Assembly: GCA_030762935.1 (NCBI GenBank)
Contig: CM060900.1
Span: 393,193,632 to 393,257,631, forward strand
Length of the DNA: 64,000 bases
Reading direction: 5' to 3'
Source: Hymenopus coronatus
Taxonomy: Eukaryota > Arthropoda > Insecta > Mantodea > Hymenopodidae
The position numbers were made by a program, and so were the translations under genes. Below the pieces are notes generated by a model. The model was not told where the DNA came from, did not search any database, and worked only from the letters and a program-made list of their open reading frames with translations. This document shows positions 9,630-20,290 of the stretch, piece after piece; the stretch's first letter is position 1, and every line of letters begins with the position of its first letter.

Positions 9630-10215
9630 CCCACCATGAAGCCCAACATAGGGGATATAGCGGGCGGGCAGTCCTACTCATCCTGGAGCTCGGTATACCT
9701 AGTCCTGGCGGATTTACTAGGTGTGAGTTAGTCCCTAACCTCCCGTTTAGGCGAAGCAGAAACCAAAGTGGTGTATTAGGTTCCGCACCTTCCCCAGTTA
9801 CTGAAAAAACAGAAGCCCAGGCTCAGGTACGGAACCCTCGAGCAACCAGGATGTTCCTTTCCACCGACACGGGTCTCCACGCACGGCATATAAGTGGTGG
9901 GCATTTTGACCTACTGACTCCCTCACCACTCAGAGCTTGCTCAATGTGGGAGTTTTTTTTTTTTGGTAGTGTTTAACGCCCGCTTTAACTACTAATGGCA
10001 CCGCAGGCGGTGACACTGATGATACATGAATGAAGATGGAGCACCAGTGGAATGCGATGGCGGGGGAAACCGGAGAACCCGGAGAAAACCCGCCCCGGCG
10101 CCGCTTTGTCCACCACAAATCTCACATGCGGTCGCTTGGGATCGAACCCGGGAATGTGGGAGTGAAGGTTGGCTCGGGACCCCGGGTACCTACGTTAGTA
10201 GGGCCCTGGAAGGGG
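9630..10215 (-). other. LINE copy C 5' leader
   Basis: This non-coding stretch matches 14560-14997 of copy B over most of its length. Shared stretches include AACCAAAGTGGTGTAT, CAGAAGCCCAGGCTCAGGTA and GGTGGGCATTTTGAC. It therefore represents the leader upstream of ORF1. A SINE at 9953-10152 splits it. Confidence 0.7.
9953..10152 (-). mobile_element. SINE, 5'-truncated, in the LINE copy C leader
   Basis: This is the same family as 81-323, but truncated inside the tRNA head: the B box GGTTCGATCC type sequence is present (10137-10148 complement) while the A box is missing. The 3' tail is GTAGTTAAAGCGGGCGTT, then AAACACTACC and an A run. The perfect 10-bp duplication AATGTGGGAG flanks it at 9943-9952 and 10153-10162. 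Confidence 0.92.
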
Positions 10216-10234
10216 TATATAAACGGATGTGCAA

Positions 10235-10422
10235 TTGGGTAATCGGTTCCAATAACAAAGGCACATCCTATACCATCGGTGTACCTACTTCCATCGGAAT
10301 ATATTTAAATTCGGTCACTGTAATGAGATAAAAATAAAAAAAAAAAACTAATATGGATACAAGGCACGGACAGCCTAGACTTTCCGCATGCCGTCATCCT
10401 GAGATCGACGTGGGATCATGAT
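10235..10422 (-). pseudogene. LINE RNase H fragment (another copy)
   Basis: The minus strand reads IYSDGSRYTDGIGCAFVIG, the start of RNase H, and matches copy A at 660-850, including the downstream nucleotide sequence GCCGTCATC and GATCGACGTG. It lies between the 5' end of copy C and the 3' end of copy B, so it is a scrap of the LINE into which copy B, or copy C, inserted. Confidence 0.65.
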
Positions 10423-10750
10423 GGTTGGTGTTTAAGGGCGTTAAACTACTGAGGTTATTAGCGCCCTTATAGAACAAAGAGAATAAAAACACCAAAGGTA
10501 AAATAACAATTTAAAACAGATTAAAACTAAAAGCAGAATGTTATTTAAAAACCAGAGAATAAAACCACTGGTGGCTAAATGACACACCTGAATCTAGTAG
10601 TTAAAAACGGAGCAAGAAGCACACAAATAACTTAAAGGCGGTCAACCGGTTAAAATCAATCCGTGGAAAGAAAGATATAAGAATTAAAACCCATGAACGT
10701 CCGCTCCAATAAAAGCAACGGTTAGAAAGTTAAAAAGAAGACAAACTAAA
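10423..10750 (-). other. LINE copy B 3' UTR
   Basis: This is a non-coding, A/T-rich stretch on the minus strand. It ends with AATAACCTCAGTAGTTTAAC and GCCCTTAAACACCAACCATC. The last 40 bases resemble the 3' end of copy C (2674-2715) and the tail of the SINEs. There is no poly(A); the end is CCATCATGATC. Confidence 0.7.
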
Positions 10751-10753
10751 TCC

Positions 10754-11290
10754 TTATTGGAAACACCAAAGAAGATAAACAAGTAAAAACTCTATCGACC
10801 GCCCTGTGGTCGTCGGCAAGTACCTCCGCGAGAGGCCGGCAAATGGAATGATGAACGAAGGGCTGCTAGAGAAGTACACTCTAGCAGCACATGCCTTACC
10901 GACAATTCTACCCATAAAGCGGACAGATAGGAACAGAATCCCTCTTAAAAGCTTAACTATTCGTAAAATTACAGTGACCGGTCCGCAAGCGAGCCAATTG
11001 CACATATTCTCTACGGGAATTACGAGAGGATGTTACCCATGTAACAGGAAGATCCTTCACTGCCCTAACTTTGTTTCTGCGGACTGACGTCACCTCTGCA
11101 TGCCAGCCCGAGTGCGCCACTCTCCGTACAACAAGCTTCATGTCCACAGCGGTTACAAAAGGAAGACCAGTACTGGGTTGCATTGCCGCCGTCTTAGCTG
11201 CCAAATCCACCATCTCATTACCCCATCGACATGGGATGTAACCCTTAACCTGGGTGGTAGCACACTCTCCTCCTGGAAAACATGCTAGGC
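10754..11290 (-). pseudogene. LINE copy B: RNase H C-terminus and zinc-binding tail
   Basis: The frame 10953-11213 reads VDLAAKTAAMQPSTG, the last helix of RNase H (GNEMVDLAAKTAA), then RREYVQLARLRTGHCNFTNS, the R-L-R-x-GH motif that begins the C-terminal region. The remaining tail, 10754-11005, is shifted. The section upstream (11290-11400) is the conserved linker LDERYRNLSFSPRPAGFRF, so the RNase H catalytic core has been lost by deletion. Confidence 0.72.
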
Positions 11291-11400
11291 ATTTCGATAT
11301 TCAGCTTCTGAAAGGACTCACGAAAACGAAAACCTGCAGGTCTTGGACTAAATGACAGGTTGCGATAACGTTCGTCTAGCTCATTAGATGTAAAAGGCGT

Positions 11401-11950
11401 ATGGAATTAATCAGCATAACAGCGTCACGCTCGAAACTGGTCCCTGTGGCACACCGTTCTCTTGAATAAAAGGTTAGAGAAAACTGAGCCGACCCTTACT
11501 CGGAAAACGCGATCCCTCATAAACTCCTGAATAAACAGCGATAGGCGTCCACGTAGATTTCAGCTGAGGAGGGAGCATAAGATCCCTGCTCGTTACCACG
11601 TATCATAAGTCTTCTCCAGGTCAAAGAACACTACAACTGTTAGACAGTTCTTAAGAAATCCGTCCATGATCTGCATCGACAGCGATACAAGACCGTTAGC
11701 TGCTGGACAACGAGGGCGAAATCCGCACTGGGTCTTGGTGAAAAATTTGCGAGTTCCAATGCCACCATACCAACCACCCATTTATCATGAGTTCCACCAC
11801 CTTACAGACGCAACTGTTGAGGGAAATATGGCGGTAACTGGAAGGACGATGACGGTCCTTTCCAGGTTTCAAAACTGGAATGATGGTGGCCTCCTGCCAC
11901 TTCTCTGGAAAACTGGCGTCAACCTAGACAGGATTATAGACCTGGAGTAG
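11401..11950 (-). pseudogene. LINE copy B: reverse transcriptase fragment
   Basis: Minus-strand frames hold ATVIPVLKPGKDR (motif 1, complement of about 11850-11900), SYRHISLNSCVCKVVELMIN, QCGFRPRCPAANGLVSLSMQIMDGF (11690-11760) and VVFFDLEKTYDTW (11593-11640). The sequence then continues with SRFRVGSAQFSL type remnants to about 11401. It aligns with copies A and C but lacks the PQGS and YADD motifs. Confidence 0.78.
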
Positions 11951-13190
11951 GAAATCTGACAGGCAAGAACTCAGGGGAATAGTTATCTGAGCTGGTCACT
12001 TGAGCGAAAGCAGTGTCAAGGGTATTAGCGACGTCAAAGGGATCAACGACACCGCCTGCCGCTGCTTTTATACCGGCGATTTGAATTTGGGTCGACTTTC
12101 CGGCCACACGCCGTAACTTATCCCATACGACAGAGGAAGGAGTATGTCGGTTAACAGATGTTACAAACTTGCCCCAAGATGCGTTTTTTGGCATTCTTAA
12201 TAATTTGTCTAGAATTGGCACGCTGCTTTTTATATTGTATTAGATCTAGTGTAGGACGACGTTGGAAGGCCCTCAGAGCACGTCTGCGAGCACGAATAGC
12301 ATTCCGGCAGTCATCTGTCCACCAGGGGACATGAAAGCGACGGGGTTGTCCAGTTGACCGCGGAATAGAAAGTTCGGCAGCAGAAGTAATAGTCTCTGCG
12401 AGGTGTTCGATTAAAAAAGTCGCAGAGTCGTGCTCGTTATAGTTAAAAACAGCCAGGCTGGAATATAGCATCTAGTTGGCTCTGTCGAAGCGCCATCTAG
12501 GAAAACTCACGGAACATACATTTTGGGCTAAGAGACTAATAAAAATTGGAAAGTGATCGTTAGAATGCAAATCAGAGATAATCTTTCCATCGTAAGGAAA
12601 CTGCCAGTTGCGGAGAACAAACCGCTATATCCAGGTGTGAAGACTATTGAAGGCGATAGAAAGAAATGCAGGCTCTCCGGTATTTAAGAGAGACAGGTTA
12701 TTAGCGTCAAAGAAATCGGCGAGTACTTTACCTCTAGCACAAGCCCGAGGTGAGCACCAAAGTGGGTGGTGGGTATTCACGTCCCCCACCAACAGAAATA
12801 GTGTAAAATAGCTGGGAAACCAGGTCTTATAACTCGGTGCGCGAAATGTCATTAGAGGGTGTCAGATGTATACTACAAATAGTAAATCTGACAGATGGCA
12901 GCATAATCCTTACTGGAGGTCAAGCTAAGGAGACGGAATCGGCAAAAATGTCATCTCTGAAGAGCATCACAGTATCCCCTTATGCTGGAACACGTTCTGC
13001 CGGTGATAAATCAAACCGTACAGAATGTAGCACTGTCTTGTGGACGGAGGTTTGTAGGCAGACGACTAGAGGCGTTGAGTATCCGTTCTAGCTCTGCTCG
13101 ATTTGGTAAAATGCCGTACTATTCCACCGTAGAATAGCCAACGTCTATATTATGGAATAAGTTCTAAATATATAGAAGTTTCTGCATATT
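11934..13190 (-). pseudogene. LINE copy B: endonuclease and linker
   Basis: The frame 12625-12852 has LLVGDVNTHHPLW, the GDFN/HHPLW motif of APE-type endonucleases, then NNLSLLNTGEPAFLS and LHTWI(DLAVCS), the Thr and Asp strands. These enzymes nick the target DNA to start target-primed reverse transcription. The region 12151-12471 is the linker, with RRFHVPWWTDDCRNAIRARR. The region 11934-12221 holds SWGKFVTSVNRHT, then SSDNYSPEFL. The N-terminal part of the endonuclease (12853-13190) is only weakly readable. No complete reading frame remains. Confidence 0.78.
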
Positions 13191-13430
13191 GAGCGGTGCT
13201 GGTCGGTTTAATTTATTTTTAGCAGTCTGAATAACATTTTTAGGAGCACAATCCTGCTACTTACGCGCTGTCCGTCTGGCAGTGGGGGCAGAATCCTCTC
13301 GTTCTATCTCCTCCACAGGGAAGGACCTCGAATCGATTTGAGGTACTGATCGGCTAAGATGTACGTCCCCGATCGGAGCTCCTCCCAGAAGACTCCTCAG
13401 AAGAGGATCTGTGTGGAGAGACGTGGACTT

Positions 13431-14332
13431 TTACCCACCCTTAGAGGTTTTGGGCGCATGCGCAACACGCTCTTTAAGGAAGTGAGCCCTAACATAACTT
13501 ATCTTGATAGCTTTCTGTGGTGCAGAATGCTCTACGGCTTTGCCGGTCTTATTGCCTGAGGTCGACAATTTTGCTGAAATATGCTTTACATTGACGGATT
13601 TGGCAGATGGTGATTCCGACAACGACGTAGTTGTTGAGGTCTTCGTAAGTCGTCTGGCAACGACAATCTCTTCTGCAATTGTGGCCCCGTTAATGTCGCA
13701 GGTCTGTGTTGCGATTTCCCGCCTAAGCATCGGTTTAGCTGTAACAGAGCTATAAGAACCGGACCGCGGGACAGAGGGTTGTCGGATACGCAGGAGTTTC
13801 CGGACTTCGGAGGACACCTTCTCTTTCACCCGAATTTCCTGGATCGCTCTCTCCTCAGCAAAGCGGGGGCAATCTCAGGAACTAGATGGGCGTTCCCCGC
13901 TGCAGTTCAACAAGGTACTGCAATCCCCAACGTGCGAAGCGTCCCAACAGATAGACATATAGACCGACAAGTACAAAATTCGATGGCACTTGTAATAGCG
14001 TAAGGGGTTAGGAATGTAGAGCCTGACCTCGATGGCTTCGTCCCCTGCCTTAATCCCTTGAGGGAGATCTACCTGATCAAAGGTAAGGAACAGGGCACGG
14101 GTAGGCACGAATTCACCATTTACTTTCCGCTGAACACTATAGACGGATGCGACGCCTTGCTTTGCCAATCTTCTTGAAGCTCCTCATTGTACATACCGTC
14201 CAATGCGCGGGTGGTGATAACGCCATGCGAGGAGTTCAAGGTATTATGCTTTTCGCCCGTAATCAAGTAGCTGCCTAGCATTTTCGCTCGAAGGATCTTC
14301 GCTGCCTGGGATACTAAAATTGCCGCAACCAA
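13431..14332 (-). pseudogene. LINE copy B: gag-like ORF1
   Basis: Three minus-strand frames make up the gag-like protein. Frame 14120-14332 has ITTRALDGMYNEELQEDW. Frame 13875-14168 has SVYSVQRKVNGEFVPTRAL, FLTFDQVDLPQGIKAGDEAI and EVRLYIPNPLRYYKC, the region that precedes the zinc knuckles in I-type LINE gag proteins; the knuckles themselves are degraded. Frame 13431-13829 is the Ser/Thr-rich C-terminal part. The family role is RNA binding and particle formation. Confidence 0.75.
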
Positions 14333-14559
14333 GAGGGTACAATTTCGGACTCACACACAAGCATTAATTAACTGGGCCAGCTATGTTATATAATTCCTTT
14401 TGGATGGCGAAAGGGCTCACAGACGAAAATGTTCTTCTTTCTTCTGTCCTAGATATAACTAAGTAGTGAAGGCAATTAGAACTCAGACTACTTTTCCATA
14501 TATATTAGATTTAGGTGTATTTTTTGCCTTTAGAATATGGTATAAACTCATCCCCCAGT

Positions 14560-14997
14560 ACTCCCCACCCACCACGAAACCCAACGAGGGGTCACCCACC
14601 TGGGGTGACAGGGCTACACAGGGGATTTAGCAAGCTCGCCGTCCCACTCACCTCGAGTTTGCTATAATACCTAGTGCTGGCCGATTGACTAGGGGTGGGT
14701 TAGTCCCTAGTCTCCTGTTTAGGTGAAGCAGAAACCAAAGTGGTGTATGAGGTTGTGCATCCTCTGCAGTTACTGAAGGACAGAAGCCCAGGCTCAGGTA
14801 TGCAACCTTCAACCAACCAGGATATTCCTTTCCACCGCAAAGGGTCTCCACACACAGCCTACAAGTGGGTGGGCATTTTGACGTACTATCTCCCTCACTA
14901 CTTGGAGGTTGCCCACATGAGGGAGTCAAGGTTGGTTCAGGACCCCGAGTGCGCCAAACCTGTACCTACCATAGTAGACCCATGGGGGGGGGGGTTC
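14560..14997 (-). other. LINE copy B 5' leader
   Basis: Non-coding and homologous to 9630-10215 in copy C. It ends at the 5' side near a run of ten G (about 14984-14993). DNA beyond it is AT-rich and unrelated, so about 14997 is taken as the 5' end of the element. Confidence 0.65.
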
Positions 14998-15800
14998 AGA
15001 AGATGTCCTAGATAAAGAGTCTAATTAATAGTCTATAATTCCTGTTAAACATACCACTCTATTTGACTACAACTGTAAAGATGGAGAACAACACAATAGA
15101 TATTTCGGTCTCAGTATCTATTCGTATGTTGGTCGGTCCATCCATCCTCATTAATGAGTCCATACATTCCTTGGTGGAGCAAGGTTTCCCCAGAGTTTAT
15201 CATCCATATGAGGAGCATTTTAACCCAGCCCAGACCGACAGATTTGAAAACATTCCATAAGTGGAATCATGTGCTTTAAGGCATTCTATGTACAATATTC
15301 CATGAGATTGCATTTGCATAGATAATACGCTATTGTAAAACATTCTCAAAACACAAAGAGAAAAACTTACATTTTGAGTCATGATTCAATTCTTAGATGT
15401 TCATCATGGTCAGGTATAGGAATTGCCAAGCATTAGTCAGAATGTTGGAAATTAGGATGCACTGTTAACAGACTTTGATGTGGCATCATAGATAACAAGC
15501 CCTATACCTTGTACAAATCTGCTGACTTTTGCAGACCAAGCTCATCCCAGTCAGAGGCACAAAGAGAGGATAGTGGGGAGGGAATTGTAGCGTAAATATA
15601 CACTTGCTGTTCCAAAAGTTGTACATTACATTTATTCACATATGCATCATTCTATTACATATATTAACAAAATAAAACAATTATTTCATAATATGATTAA
15701 TAAATAAAAATATTCTTGTACTTTTACAAATAAAAGTATAAAACTTGATGATAAAAAATTCAAGATGATAACATGCACAGCTTTGAAAAGACAATGAACA
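14998..15800. other. AT-rich DNA without a recognisable feature
   Basis: Only short random reading frames are present. No splice-flanked exon, tRNA-like box pair or inverted repeat was found. The base composition drops sharply to AT-rich at the left edge. Confidence 0.5.
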
Positions 15801-15804
15801 TTAA

Positions 15805-16860
15805 TCAATCCAACTCTCTCAGAATTCTTTGCATTGAATTATAAGATACATATTTAATGTATTGAATGAAAAGGCTCTCCTCCTTCACTTGAAATAGGTT
15901 TGTACCTAGAGAAACTTTGTTTGGTGTCACATGATGTGACAGATGCACCAATAGATTAGGACACCAGGCAGCTATTTTCTTAGATTTGCACTCACTGTTG
16001 GAATACATTAAAATGTCTCTTACCTCACATATAACTCCAAATCCAATGTTTTTATGCAGTACATTTTTCAACTTCCATTTTACCTGTGCAACAAAAGATT
16101 CCGATTCTGTGTCAGTTAATGTTTGAAAGAGCTTATGTACTAATTTCTTTTCTTAATGTCCTCAAATTTCTGTTTTCTGCTGGAGCTTTTAAAAATGTTC
16201 TTCATATTTGATATGAAGCAGTCCACATCTCTGATGGTAGCTCTAATATGTTCACCCAATCTGTGCATTGTATGCACTAGACAGGTTAAGCAAAATTAGT
16301 TTAGAGTACAACAACTGAAGAGTTTGTACTGCTTTCACCATATATGCTGTGATGTGATCAGAAATATTGTTATGTTTAATTCTGCCTGGCAGCATTATCA
16401 AAGAGTTCCTCAATACTTATGTGATTGTTTTGTCTAGTACTGCACATGTTAATATTTTCTGTCTGAAACCATCAGGCAACAAAATGTCTACATCTGCCAC
16501 AGACCTATGACACACATTTGTTGTATGGTCGTCTACTGCATTTCTTAAGTGGTTTATAGAATTTTCATAGCAAGGTGGTAAGTTAATTTTTTTCACAGGG
16601 TCAACTCATGGAGTAAATTTTTACCCATATACTTTTCCATAAACATTTTGAAATATTTATTTTCAACTTTATGGAAGGGGATTTCACATATAGCGATAAA
16701 ATTCTTTTTGCTTATCTGTACAAGATTTTGATGTTGAGGGTAGCAGTGTTTAATAAAGAAATATATTCTATCGGTCCTTACATCTTTATGAAACACTTTG
16801 CAAAATATGGAAATTTCATTCATAACAAAATGTTTCTTACAGAAAGCATCCACAACTTTA
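15805..16860 (-). pseudogene. hAT-family transposase-like remnant
   Basis: The minus strand from 16853 reads KVENKYFKMFMEKYMGKNLL, HELTL and, after a stop, KKINLPPCYENSINHL. Further on it reads DDHTTNVCHRSVADVDI, then KILTCAVLDKT, SLIMLPGRIKHNNI, AYMVKAVQTLQLLYSK, and finally VKWKLKNVLHKNIG (about 16080). This matches the order of hAT-like insect proteins related to the CGG-repeat-binding family: N-terminal helix, D-T strand (DDHTTNV), second region and AYMVKA. Several stops and at least two frameshifts are present. The N-terminal zinc finger is missing, and a SINE adjoins the 5' side. I infer the family from pattern memory. Confidence 0.6.
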
Positions 16861-16865
16861 AGGCA

Positions 16866-17075
16866 GCACTGTCGCCAAGTGGTTAGACTACTCGTCCCTC
16901 ACCTAGATGGCCCGGGTTCGATCCTGGGCGAGATTCGTGGCCAAAGCAGCGCAGGGGCGGGTTTTCTCTGGGATCTCTGGTTTCCCCTGCCATTGCATTC
17001 CACCAGTGCTACATCTTCATTCCATGTATCACCAGTGTCATCACCTGTGGTACCACAAGCATTAAAAAAAAATTA
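16866..17075 (+). mobile_element. tRNA-derived SINE, short-tail variant
   Basis: The plus strand carries the tRNA-like head with A box TCGCCAAGTGG and B box GGGTTCGATCC (16914-16924). The body matches the other SINEs (GGGGCGGGTTTTCTC, CATTGCATTCCACC, TATCACCAGTGTCA). Instead of the LINE-like tail it ends GTGGTACCACAAGCATT followed directly by nine A. It is therefore a second subfamily. No clear target duplication was found. Confidence 0.85.
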
Positions 17076-17989
17076 CAAAAGTTTGTTCAGTGTCGAACAC
17101 CTACCTTTTCATAGTTTCAACATTTCTCAAATTGCAATCTCTTTCACTGTTCACTGGAATTGAACAAGGACAGGCAGTGATCATTGCTAGGTAGTGCAAC
17201 ACGTGTGGAAATGGCCTGCAGGGACTAATGCCTATTCCTTCTTGTCATAGTTATAATCTGTGTGCACCAAACTTATATGCAGCACACCAAGCACTACTCA
17301 TGACCACCTTTTACCTGCCATCAGAGACTCGTGGTCACTGTTTTGTAGGTTCTGTATATTGAAGATGGTTTGAGCATAGCTAACCTGAAGCCAACTGCTT
17401 AAGAATTCCTATGCCTGTTCATGACAGTCCAGCACTGTGTTTGTCTAGTATATTAACACAGGACACTTTTGCAGTTGTGAGATACTTGAAATTATCTGTA
17501 TTATGTATCATCTACAAAATACAGGTATACCTAATTACGAATTTTCTGGCACTGATTTTCCAGTGACCCACATTACATATGACCGATAATTGCTTTCATT
17601 TTAATAATTTCAATCATTGCAACATATATCCACTGATGATTAGCAATATATTTCTAAACTACAGATCACGACATTGTAAACATATAAGCATGATATCAAC
17701 ATATAAACATCATATAAAGAAATGATCAGTTGATATACCTAGAAAAGTATACACATTACTTACAGTGTGCGACCCACATTACACAAAGAGACAAATTCAC
17801 GAATTTACTGATAAATATTTTATTTCTCCTCCATACAACTTTGAAAGCATGTGTGATACACATTTTTGAACAGGTAAATCTTCAATATGTAATTAAAAAT
17901 GTAATATTCTCACTTTCAACATTCTCTGTGTAAATATAAAAAATAACTTTGATCCACATTATATGGACAGTTTGATCCACATTACATAT

Positions 17990-20290
17990 CATAAAACTGA
18001 CAATATCCCTTATAATTCACAACTTCTGGTGGTTTTGCTTCTTATGTATTTGTTCCTTTTGTAAAAGATTTCATCTGCTCATTTTGGCCATCACCAGAAT
18101 TGCCCAATTTTCTCCTTAACACTGATTTTGTATTCTTTAATTATGCTCAACACTTGTCCTGGATGAAGTTTTTCATCATACAATGCAAGAACCCAGTCTA
18201 CTGATACAATTTTGTCATTCAGGTCACAACTAGAAGTTAAAATTTCCTCATTATGAAAACTATCATGTTGAGCGACATATTAGGACTTGCCCATTTCAGT
18301 TCTTCAGAAAGAGGGTTTTTGAAAGACCTTGTGATGCTACAGCACATGAGAATATCTGATTCAGATCTAGTGCTATGTTCCTTTTGTTTACCTCATCATT
18401 CATTTGTGTAACATAAATAATAGTGCTTTTATTTGCTGCAGCAACAAATGTTTGTGCAGTAGTCGCAATATATTTTCTTTTTTTGACCAAAACCCAGACT
18501 TGCCTTTTCACAACACCACCAATGCCATCAAATGGTCCCTTCCCATGGGCTGTGGCAAAAATGTTCCAATTGATCATGATTCCATACTTTTGCATCAGCT
18601 CTGAATTTATTTTTGAATTGCAAAGCTGGACCATCATACAAAATGAATACTTGCCGGCAAAAACATTGTAACCTTCACTTTTATAGAATGCTGGATTTTC
18701 ACGTATAAACGTTGTATGTGGTAAGAGTGAGGCATGTGTGAAGTTATGTTGGCAAACATGAACATTACTCACCTTTTATCTTTTGTTTTAATTTTGCCGC
18801 GTTTTGCTCAGATGCAGAAATTTATTTGTTTTTATTCTCTTCTGAAAATTTTGCATTTTGAGGGTTACAACGTTTTTGCCAGCAGTTATTCAAACATTGA
18901 GTACCTTTATTGATGATAGCAAGGGTGGTTCCGAAAGTATTTTTCTATATAGGTCACAAATGTATTCAATAAGTGAACCAGGTTATCCGAGGCTATGACT
19001 ATTGGATGCCGTTTCTGAGTGTGCCACAGTGATGCTGTAAACACACTAACTTGGTGATGGTGCCAATGGGCACTTTGGATTTCATTTTGTTAAAAACTAG
19101 TATAGTTTTCTGAAAAATCAATCTAAAGGAAACCCATGGAATTTGGATTATCAATCACTTTCCCGTGTTTCTTCTTTTGGTGCCACAGTGATGCTGTAAA
19201 TACACTAACTTGGTGATGGTGCCAATGGGCACTTCGGATTTCATCTTGTTATAAACTAGTATAGTTTTCTGAAAAATTAATCTGAAGGAAACCCATGGAA
19301 TTTGGATTATCAATCACTTTCACTTGTTTTTTCATTTGGTTATATGCTCCAGCCTGCTGCCTCTTGATGTAACAGTGCTCTAAGAAATTTGGCACAATAG
19401 TTCTAATGTAAAAAAGAGTACAACAAGTGTTGCTTCTTCTAAGATTTTTTGAATATTGCCATTTTTCTGATTTTTCCATTTATACCAGCTGGAAACTGAA
19501 TCAACAATCTCTTCTGACATAAACGTGTTGAAGAGACCACTTCCATCCTTGCATACTTCACGCTGATTAAGTTTTAAGTTGGATCATGTTCTTTACAAAG
19601 ACACACATTGTGACACAGCTTAATTACTAAGCAAGGTTTTTCTTGGACACAGTTGGACAAACTTGCTTTTCCCTAATTTAATATGTATATGCTCCTGAAG
19701 AAACAGAGCATGTGTATTAATAAACAAAAACTGCTTGATGTTTTGTTTTGTTATTGCCTTGTTTAAGTATCACCACATCCTCTCTTCCTGGTGCTTGCCT
19801 GCTTACATAATCTCGCTTATAAAAATGCTCTACTGCTTGTAAATGTTCATCCTGAAGTGAATTAGCATTGCATATATGTTCTAAATTGGAAACTGATGAT
19901 GGATCGATATCACATGTAAACTCTGAGAAAATTTCTTCAAAACATCTCTCAGAAGGCCTTGGAGTGGATGTAAGAGCATGTTTTGCTCTGGCAGCTGCCT
20001 TACTTTAAGTACTTGCATCTTTATATGCTGGACTGGTAGGCATTTTTAATAGAGTAAACTCCCTTGTTTTTGGTCTTTCTTCATCTCCCTTCAGCTATGG
20101 CTTTCAGTTTTTTTTCCAGCTTCTCTTTAAGCATTTAAGCTGCTGTTTTTGAGGCAGTTTCTGTTCTTCTTCCAGTCGGTTTTGTCCACATTTCTTCATA
20201 CCCTCTCTCTTCTTTTTCTTATATTTTTCATACAGCCCTACCTCTTTCAGTTTCTCTTCTTTTAAGTTTCTCTCTGCAGCAGTATATGCA
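17990..20290 (-). pseudogene. Transposon-like protein of unassigned family (HGKG..DGIGG)
   Basis: The minus strand shows, in order, a Lys/Glu-rich N-terminus (about 20100-20290), LEHICNANSLQDEHLQAVEH, then HFYKRDYVSRQAPGREDVV (about 19780-19850), INFSENYTSL (19249-19285, likely a D to N change of a DFSENY strand), IASDNLVHLLNTFV, and WNIFATAHGKGPFDGIGGVV (about 18500-18560), followed by KRQVWVLVKKRKY. The C-terminal part near 18000 reads KPPEVVNYKG. I recall this order from unnamed arthropod and Hydra proteins. The gene has several stops and a 159-bp internal duplication. Function as a transposase is inferred. Confidence 0.55.
19021..19338. repeat. Tandem duplication, two units of 159 bp
   Basis: The units 19021-19179 and 19180-19338 align along their whole length at roughly 90% identity. 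The unit length is 53 codons, so the duplication is in frame within the transposon-like gene. It repeats the FSENYTS and HWHHHQVSVFTASLWH segments. Confidence 0.9.

Larger units (their letters stand above)
2674..10215 (-). mobile_element. LINE copy C, nearly complete but internally deleted and interrupted
   Basis: This is the most complete member of the GC-rich LINE family. On the minus strand the order is 5' leader (9630-10215), gag-like ORF1 (8178-9629), reverse transcriptase (7316-8110), then a hAT insertion (4526-7307), the rest of RT (3805-4517), RNase H (3258-3746), a zinc-binding C-terminus (2935-3250) and a 3' UTR (2674-2934). The endonuclease is missing because ORF1 runs almost directly into RT at about 8110-8178. 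A SINE sits in the 5' leader. Removing the two insertions leaves about 4.5 kb. Clade I, R1 or LOA is possible; the domain order with RNase H argues against plain Jockey. Confidence 0.85.
10423..14997 (-). mobile_element. LINE copy B, full ends but internally deleted
   Basis: Minus-strand order is 5' leader (14560-14997), ORF1 (13431-14332), endonuclease (about 12480-13190), linker (11934-12471), RT (11401-11950), RNase H C-terminus plus zinc-binding tail (10754-11290) and 3' UTR (10423-10750). The RT active-site region and the first half of RNase H are missing. It is about 4.6 kb long, close to copy C after its insertions are removed. All coding parts are broken. Confidence 0.85.
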
